Assembly: GCA_902489215.1 (NCBI GenBank)
Contig: CABTZE010000026.1
Coordinates: forward strand, 1 to 17,670
Length of the DNA stretch: 17,670 bases
Source of the DNA: an uncultured Brevibacterium sp.
GTDB taxonomy: Bacteria; Actinomycetota; Actinomycetes; Actinomycetales; Brevibacteriaceae
Reading direction: 5' to 3'
Of this stretch, positions 13,989 through 17,670 are shown one piece after another. The notes beneath the pieces were generated by a model that saw nothing but the letters and a program-made list of their open reading frames with translations, was not told the origin of the DNA and ran no database searches. Position numbers and translations under genes: made by a program. Within the stretch, counting starts at the first letter, position 1. Every line of letters starts with the position of its first letter.

Positions 13989-14656
13989 GGGTTGGGCACG
14001 TCGGCGAAGACTTCGGTGGCGGCTTTGACCCGTGAGAAGCGGTCCAGTGGCCAGTTGATGACGAACACCGTGCCGACCACATTGTCCTTCGACACGAACG
14101 GTCCGCCGGCGGATTCGGTGTTGTAGCGCGAATCGAGCGAGTTTGCGCGGTTATCGCCCATCACCCAGTAGCTGCCTTCGGGGACTTCCACTTTGAACTT
14201 GATGGCAGAAGGGTCGGTTCCGCGTTTGATGTAGGTTTCGTCGATCGGCTGGCCGTTGACTTTGAGGCGGCCCTTCTCGTCGCAGCATTCGACTGTGTCG
14301 CCGCCGACGCCGATGACGCGTTTGATGAGCTGCTGGCCGGCATTGGCCGGTACCAGACCCAGAAACTCAAGCACCGGGTTCGGCTTGTAGCTGCCCGATG
14401 TGTCTGGCGGCAGCCAGCCGCCCGGGTCGTCGAAGACGATGATCTCTCCGCGCTGCGGTTCGTTCCACGGCAGCTGGTTGACCATAATGCGGTCGTTGAT
14501 CTGCAGTGTGTTCTCCATCGATGACGACGGGATGTAGAACGAGCGGACGACGAAGGTTTTGATAGCAAAGGAAACGACGAGCGCGATCACCACGATGATC
14601 GCGATTTCACGCAGTCCCCGCAGGGTTTTGCTGCCGTCCTTCTTCCGTTCAGTCAC
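13985..14656 (-). CDS. lepB: Signal peptidase I (second copy, downstream)
   Basis: Membrane-bound Ser/Lys protease that removes signal peptides from exported preproteins. The 223-residue product has a short charged N-terminus, one membrane segment (about 18-35), then YIPSSSMENTL with nucleophile S46, QLIKRVIGVGGD with general base K112, and MGDNRANSLDSR. GTG at 14656 is preceded by AGGATGG, which overlaps the TAG stop of the upstream lepB copy; the gap is only 9 nt. Compared with its neighbour it has a longer loop between boxes B and D (WLPPDTSGSY onward). It shares only moderate identity with the upstream copy, so the duplication is old or both were kept for different substrates. Confidence 0.95.
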   Translation of the reverse strand: MTERKKDGSKTLRGLREIAIIVVIALVVSFAIKTFVVRSFYIPSSSMENTLQINDRIMVNQLPWNEPQRGEIIVFDDPGGWLPPDTSGSYKPNPVLEFLGLVPANAGQQLIKRVIGVGGDTVECCDEKGRLKVNGQPIDETYIKRGTDPSAIKFKVEVPEGSYWVMGDNRANSLDSRYNTESAGGPFVSKDNVVGTVFVINWPLDRFSRVKAATEVFADVPNP

Positions 14657-14665
14657 CGGGCCATC

Positions 14666-15265
14666 CTATCGCGGCACCTGCTGGTCAGATTCTCGGACTG
14701 TTCCAATGATCCGCTTGAGCGGCACCATTCCCCCGCCGGGCCGGCCCAGAAGGTTCCGCGAGTCAGTCGAGTTGTGTCTGTTGTCGCCCATGAGCCACAC
14801 GCGTCCTTCGGGCACGCGCACGTGGAACTCCATTTCCGAGGCGGAGCCGTCCTGATCTTTCAAGTACGGCTCTTCGAGCAGCTCACCGTTGACGGTGAGG
14901 TGGTTGTCCTCGCAGCAGACGATTTCGTCACCGCCGATGCCGATGACGCGTTTGACGTAGAAGACGTTTTTCGGTCCGATACCGAACCACGATGCGATGT
15001 TCTGCACCCCGCCGGGGCCCGTGCCGGGAATCATGCTGCCGCGGCCGTCAAAGACGACGACGTCCCCACGTTCGATGTCTCCCTTAAGTGCCGGTACGCG
15101 CCAGACGGTGATCTTCTGGCCCGGCTGCAGAGTGGGCTCCATGGATTCGGACGGGATCGAGAATCTCTGCACGACGAAGCCGCGCAGAATGCCGGCCAGC
15201 AGGAGGCCCGCGATGGCCAGCCATGCGATGACCGGCACGATGCGGCGTGTGCGTGATGTGTGCAT
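14666..15265 (-). CDS. lepB: Signal peptidase I (first copy, upstream)
   Basis: A second signal peptidase I of 199 residues, directly upstream of the other copy. Its N-terminus is basic, with one membrane segment (about 10-30). SIPSESMEPTL carries nucleophile S41, YVKRVIGIGGD carries K105, and LMGDNRHNSTDSR closes the catalytic core, so it should be active. ATG at 15265 has no clear Shine-Dalgarno. Between it and rplS lies a long perfect hairpin, so expression may depend on read-through from rplS; I found no convincing promoter in the 57-nt gap. Tandem lepB genes at this locus are known in several actinobacteria. Confidence 0.95.
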   Translation of the reverse strand: MHTSRTRRIVPVIAWLAIAGLLLAGILRGFVVQRFSIPSESMEPTLQPGQKITVWRVPALKGDIERGDVVVFDGRGSMIPGTGPGGVQNIASWFGIGPKNVFYVKRVIGIGGDEIVCCEDNHLTVNGELLEEPYLKDQDGSASEMEFHVRVPEGRVWLMGDNRHNSTDSRNLLGRPGGGMVPLKRIIGTVRESDQQVPR

Positions 15266-15281
15266 GTTCCGGATATGACGA

Positions 15282-15309
15282 AGGGCGCGAACCGACCGGT
15301 TCGCGCCCT
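15282..15309 (-). terminator. Long perfect hairpin between rplS and lepB
   Basis: AGGGCGCGAACC and its complement, 12 bp perfect, around a 4-nt loop, 14 nt after the rplS stop. An outer pair, GACGA / TCGTC, extends the stem across a 4-nt bulge. The minus-strand continuation TTCGTCATAT has only a weak U run. It may terminate rplS transcripts partly, letting some polymerase through to lepB, or protect the 3' end of the mRNA. Confidence 0.6.
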
Positions 15310-15322
15310 CAGTTCGTCATGC

Positions 15323-15664
15323 TCAGCGCTTCTCGCGGATGCGAGCGGCCTTGCCGTGACGGTCGCGCAGGTAGTACAGCTTGGCGCGGCGAACGTCACC
15401 GCGGGTCAGCACGTCGATCTTGTCGATCGTGGGTGCGTGAACCGGGAAGGTGCGCTCGACGCCGATGCCGAAGCTGATCTTGCGGACGGTGAAGGTTTCG
15501 CCAACACCCTGGCCCTGACGGCGCAGGACAAAGCCGCGGAACACCTGGACACGCGAACGCGAGCCTTCGATGACGCGCACGTGCACGTCAACGGTGTCAC
15601 CGGGCTTGAAGTTGGGAACGTCGGTCTTCAGCGAAGCCTTGTCGAGAAAATCAAGTTTCTGCAT
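15323..15664 (-). CDS. rplS: 50S ribosomal protein L19
   Basis: Large-subunit protein at the subunit interface. I set the start at ATG 15664, giving 113 residues beginning MQKLDFLDKASLKTDVPNF, the conserved L19 N-terminus. An in-frame ATG at 15679 would add MQEKP, but its codons contain AGGAG at ideal distance for 15664, so that stretch is the ribosome binding site. Landmarks are FKPGDTVDVHVRVIEGSRSR, VQVFRGFVLRRQG, SFGIGVERTFPVHAP and KLYYLRD. It follows trmD, 280 nt away, with its own candidate promoter and a structured leader. Confidence 0.97.
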   Translation of the reverse strand: MQKLDFLDKASLKTDVPNFKPGDTVDVHVRVIEGSRSRVQVFRGFVLRRQGQGVGETFTVRKISFGIGVERTFPVHAPTIDKIDVLTRGDVRRAKLYYLRDRHGKAARIREKR

Positions 15665-15711
15665 TGGTTTCTCCTGCATGCGCGCCCCGGATCGTACATG
15701 CGCGTGTCAGT

Positions 15712-15801
15712 ATCCGCAGAAAGCGGATGGGCGGATGGTCTGCCGGATGGCCTTGCGGCTTCCCTTATGGACTTGCGAGCCCTCCGAGGCAGGCTGAAGT
15801 C
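15712..15801 (-). promoter_or_regulatory. Structured 5' leader of rplS
   Basis: Within the predicted leader of about 150 nt, two structures stand out on the minus strand: an outer GACTT / AAGTC pair at 15770-15801 enclosing AGCC / GGCT and further short pairs, just after the predicted transcription start; and ATCCGC-TTTCT-GCGGAT at 15712-15728. The second is followed on the plus strand by GCGGATGG in tandem. L19 leaders that bind the protein are known in Firmicutes; whether this one does is inference. Confidence 0.35.
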
Positions 15802-15818
15802 AGCAAACGCAGAGACCC

Positions 15819-15848
15819 AGTTTAGTGCACAGGCACGCAACTGGCCAA
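15819..15848 (-). promoter_or_regulatory. Probable promoter of rplS
   Basis: Minus strand TTGGCC at 15843-15848, 18-bp spacer, TAAACT at 15819-15824. The -10 is a good TAnnnT match. It lies in the 280-nt trmD-rplS gap and predicts transcription starting near 15812. Confidence 0.55.
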
Positions 15849-15944
15849 GTCGAGATCCGAGCCGCACATCCGCACGGCGCCGACCGGCACCTCGTGCGCC
15901 CGAATGCCCGGCTCAGCGTCCCTACGGTACCCGGTCAACGCGGC

Positions 15945-16709
15945 TCAGTGCCGGCCGCGAAGCGAGTTGAGGTAGTCACGGTCCTTCTTACTGAGGCTGT
16001 CCCGCAGCTTGTCGAGCATGTCCGGGCGCACCTCGCTTGTTCTGCGCAGGCGCTGTTCGTAGCGCCAGCGGGCGATTGCCGCGTGATTGCCCGACAGCAG
16101 AACTTCGGGGATGGCCCGGCCGCGCCATTCAGCGGGCTTTGTGTAGGCCGGATATTCAAGCAGCCCGTCTTCGTGGCTTTCCTCATCGAGTGATTCCGGG
16201 TTGCCGATGATCCCGGGAATCAGCCGTGCGATGGCCTCGATCATGACGAGTGCCGCGACCTCACCGCCGTTGAGCACGTAGTCGCCGATGCTGATGAGCT
16301 CAACATCGAAGCGGCCGTCATCTGCGGCCCATTCGACAACCCGCTGGTCAATGCCTTCGTAGCGTCCGCAGGCAAACACGAGGTGTTCACGTTGGGCCAG
16401 CTCCCGGGCGATCTTCTGGGTGAAGGGAATGCCGGCGGGGCTGGGCACGATCAACACGGGCCGCTCCCCTGCTCCCGAGGTGCCCTCGAGTGTGTCTTCC
16501 AGGGCCTGTGCCCATGGCTCGGCTTTCATCACCATGCCTGCACCGCCGCCGTACGGGGTGTCGTCGACCGTGTGGTGGCGGTCGGTGGTGTAGTCGCGCG
16601 GGTTGCTCACCCGCAGGTCCAGGTGGCCGTCTCTACGGGCTTTGCCGATGAGCGAAAGGTCGAGAGGGCTCAGGTAGTCCGGAAAGATTGTGAGGACGTC
16701 GAGTCTCAC
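15945..16709 (-). CDS. trmD: tRNA (guanine-N1)-methyltransferase TrmD
   Basis: Makes m1G37 in tRNAs reading CNN codons, preventing +1 frameshifting; SAM-dependent, homodimeric, with a trefoil-knot SPOUT fold. The 254-residue product starts MRLDVLTIFPDYLSPL and has DDTPYGGGAGMVMK, VFACGRYEGIDQRV, the knot segment SIGDYVLNGGEVAALVMIEA, and EYPAYTKPAEWRG with GRAIPEVLLSGNH, the target-guanine and tRNA-contact region. GTG at 16709 overlaps the rimM stop by 4 bases (GTGA), so the two are translationally coupled. Confidence 0.98.
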   Translation of the reverse strand: MRLDVLTIFPDYLSPLDLSLIGKARRDGHLDLRVSNPRDYTTDRHHTVDDTPYGGGAGMVMKAEPWAQALEDTLEGTSGAGERPVLIVPSPAGIPFTQKIARELAQREHLVFACGRYEGIDQRVVEWAADDGRFDVELISIGDYVLNGGEVAALVMIEAIARLIPGIIGNPESLDEESHEDGLLEYPAYTKPAEWRGRAIPEVLLSGNHAAIARWRYEQRLRRTSEVRPDMLDKLRDSLSKKDRDYLNSLRGRH

Positions 16710-17212
16710 GATTCGCCGTCCTGCGGCAGCAGTCCCGCCGGAGGGGTGATCGTCACGGTGCCGGCGTCGATGTCGACGTGCGGAACGATTTCCTCGACGA
16801 ACGGGATAAGAGCCTCAGCCCCGCTGTGCAGGGTGATTTCGAGGAGATCCTGGGCGGGATTGTTGATGACGTCGGCAACCTTGCCGATCACGGTGTCGTT
16901 TTCGATCACGTCGAGGCCGATGAGGTCGGCCACGTACCAGGCGCTGTCGTCATCACTGTCATCCGCTTCGACGCTGATGAGGGTGTTGCGGACCTCTTCT
17001 GCCCGAGTGCGGTCGCTGATTTCGGCGAAAGTCAGCAGCAGGCGGTCACGATGCCACCTGGCGCGGGTCAAAGTGAGAGTGCCGATGTCCGGCTGAGTGG
17101 AGAATTCACTGCCGACGAGGAAGCGCTCATCGGGATCATCGGTGCGGACTTCGACGGTGAACTCACCGCGGATTCCGTGTGGTTTGCCCAGCCGGGCGAC
17201 AACTTGACTCAC
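16706..17212 (-). CDS. rimM: Ribosome maturation factor RimM
   Basis: Assists maturation of the 30S head by binding S19. The 168-residue product has the N-terminal beta-barrel domain (VVARLGKPHGIRGEFTVEV, residues 4-22) and a C-terminal PRC-barrel domain (WYVADLIGLDVIEN, with NPAQDLLEIT and LIPFVEEIVPHVDID). GTG at 17212 is preceded by GAAAGG; the ATG two bases upstream in another frame leads directly to a stop, which settles the start. It is coupled to trmD downstream and separated from the KH gene by 137 nt with a hairpin and a candidate promoter. Confidence 0.97.
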   Translation of the reverse strand: MSQVVARLGKPHGIRGEFTVEVRTDDPDERFLVGSEFSTQPDIGTLTLTRARWHRDRLLLTFAEISDRTRAEEVRNTLISVEADDSDDDSAWYVADLIGLDVIENDTVIGKVADVINNPAQDLLEITLHSGAEALIPFVEEIVPHVDIDAGTVTITPPAGLLPQDGES

Positions 17213-17243
17213 ATGGGCCTTTCACAGCTTGATGGACCCCTCC

Positions 17244-17249
17244 AGTGTA
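17244..17249 (-). promoter_or_regulatory. Candidate -10 element for rimM-trmD
   Basis: TACACT on the minus strand, 32 bp before the rimM start and downstream of the KH-rimM hairpin. It fits TAnnnT, but no TTGnnn element is at 16-18 bp upstream. Confidence 0.35.
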
Positions 17250-17292
17250 ACGGCGGGCGGCAGTCGATTGGCGCGCATCGGCCTCCGAACAC

Positions 17293-17331
17293 AACAGCGC
17301 CCCGGGAGGAAATCCTCCACGGGGCGCTGTT
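17293..17331 (-). terminator. 17-bp hairpin between the KH gene and rimM
   Basis: AACAGCGCCCCG pairs perfectly with CGGGGCGCTGTT (12 bp), and inside it GGAGG pairs with CCTCC around AAAT, with one bulged A. Very stable. On the minus strand it is followed by GTGTTCGG, so the U run is poor. It may end or attenuate the rpsP-KH transcript before rimM-trmD. On the plus strand, TTTGAAG follows but no plus-strand gene needs it. Confidence 0.6.
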
Positions 17332-17349
17332 TGAAGACTGCGAGTGTGA

Positions 17350-17577
17350 TCAGGCTTCGACAAGATCGACGCGCACGCGTTCGCCGGAAATGGCGTTCAC
17401 GACTTTGCGCAGCGACTTGGCGGTGCGTCCGGCACGTCCAATGACACGACCGAGGTCGTCAGGATGGACGCGCACTTCGAGGGTCGTACCGCGACCGCTG
17501 CTGCGCTCCCTCACGGAAACGTCGTCAGGATTGTCGACGATTCCCTGTACGAGGTGTTCAAGCGCCTGCGCAAGCAT
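17350..17577 (-). CDS. khpA: KH-domain RNA-binding protein (KhpA type)
   Basis: A 75-residue single KH-domain protein, the size of KhpA; in Streptococcus and others KhpA pairs with KhpB/Jag and binds many RNAs, affecting cell division. The KH signature LGRVIGRAGRTAKSLR carries the GxxG loop (GRAG, residues 47-50), preceded by beta strand TTLEVRVHPDD and followed by VVNAISGERVRVDLVEA. ATG at 17577 lies 2 nt after the rpsP stop, giving the standard rpsP-KH pair and probable translational coupling. Confidence 0.95.
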   Translation of the reverse strand: MLAQALEHLVQGIVDNPDDVSVRERSSGRGTTLEVRVHPDDLGRVIGRAGRTAKSLRKVVNAISGERVRVDLVEA

Positions 17578-17579
17578 GA

Positions 17580-17670
17580 TCAGGCCTCTTCTGCTTCTTC
17601 GGCAGCGGGTGCTTCTTCAGCAGGAGCTTCGGCGGCTTCTTCAGCCGGAGCTTCCTCAGCCTTTTCTTCC
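17580..17670 (-). CDS. rpsP: 30S ribosomal protein S16 (partial, only the C-terminal tail)
   Basis: Only the last 30 codons lie in the window; the conserved S16 body is beyond the right edge. What is seen is a Glu/Ala/Pro tail (units such as EEAPAEEA) ending in EEA and a TGA stop. Assignment rests on position, directly before the KH gene as in the universal rpsP-KH-rimM-trmD-rplS order, and on the Ala/Glu tails known for actinobacterial S16. The tail is built from an imperfect 24-bp repeat. Confidence 0.8.
   Translation of the reverse strand, partial: EEKAEEAPAEEAAEAPAEEAPAAEEAEEA
17611..17654. repeat. 24-bp-period coding repeat in the rpsP tail
   Basis: GCTTCTTCAGCAGGAGCTTC at 17611-17630 recurs at 17635-17654 with one mismatch. 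The 24-bp period keeps the reading frame and encodes an eight-residue Glu/Ala/Pro unit in the S16 tail. Confidence 0.7.

Noticed and set aside
15665..15679. L19 start at the upstream ATG (15679)
   Set aside because: The five extra codons contain the AGGAG site for the ATG at 15664, where conserved L19 proteins begin.
15908..15955. TTGACC and TAGGGA near the trmD stop as a promoter
   Set aside because: The two hexamers are only about 8 bp apart, too close for a sigma70-type promoter.
1..17670. Mobile elements, CRISPR arrays, tRNA or rRNA genes, toxin-antitoxin or defence genes
   Set aside because: No transposase, integrase other than XerC, phage, spacer-repeat pattern or tRNA-like cloverleaf was recognised; XerC has full housekeeping context.

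Overview
The window is a high-GC actinobacterial chromosome segment made of conserved housekeeping genes. The gene order (rlmN, cdsA, frr, pyrH, tsf, rpsB, an exported peptidase, xerC, dprA, comM, yraN, DUF2469, rnhB, lepB, rplS, trmD, rimM, KH protein, rpsP) matches the block known from mycobacteria, corynebacteria and Micrococcales. High GC, frequent GTG starts, a DUF2469 gene, an actinobacterial-type LytM protein divergent from rpsB and two adjacent signal peptidases all fit an actinomycete. The Micrococcales side is my guess; I cannot name the genus from sequence alone.

Layout. (1) 1-3380, minus strand: pyrH-frr-cdsA, ending in a hairpin, then rlmN, which runs off the left edge. (2) 3503-4525, plus strand: a YeiH-type membrane protein placed between tsf and pyrH; a perfect two-way terminator separates it from tsf. 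(3) 4686-6412, minus strand: rpsB-tsf with a candidate promoter and a leader of about 210 nt. (4) 6808-8553, plus strand: a secreted LytM/VanY two-domain peptidase and an atypical SDR protein, separated by a terminator. (5) 8621-12825, minus strand: yraN-comM-dprA-xerC, overlapping or tightly spaced. (6) 12981-15265, minus strand: lepB2-lepB1-rnhB-DUF2469. (7) 15323-17670, minus strand: rpsP (right-edge partial)-KH-rimM-trmD-rplS, with hairpins and candidate internal promoters dividing the run.

How the genes work together. Most serve translation: ribosomal proteins S2, S16 and L19, elongation factor Ts, recycling factor, ribosome maturation factor, tRNA m1G37 methylase, and the m2A methylase of 23S rRNA and tRNA. 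Others serve phospholipid and nucleotide supply (CdsA, PyrH), protein export (two LepB), and DNA uptake, processing and recombination (YraN, ComM, DprA, XerC, RNase HII). The exported peptidase acts on the wall.

I found no phage, insertion sequence, CRISPR array, tRNA or rRNA gene, toxin-antitoxin pair or defence system, and no clear new system. The more interesting signals are small: an insertion of about 46 residues in RlmN, a LytM-VanY fusion with an altered LytM motif, a YeiH gene inside the usual tsf-pyrH junction, structured leaders before rpsB and rplS, candidate leaderless promoters, and long perfect hairpins between operon segments.
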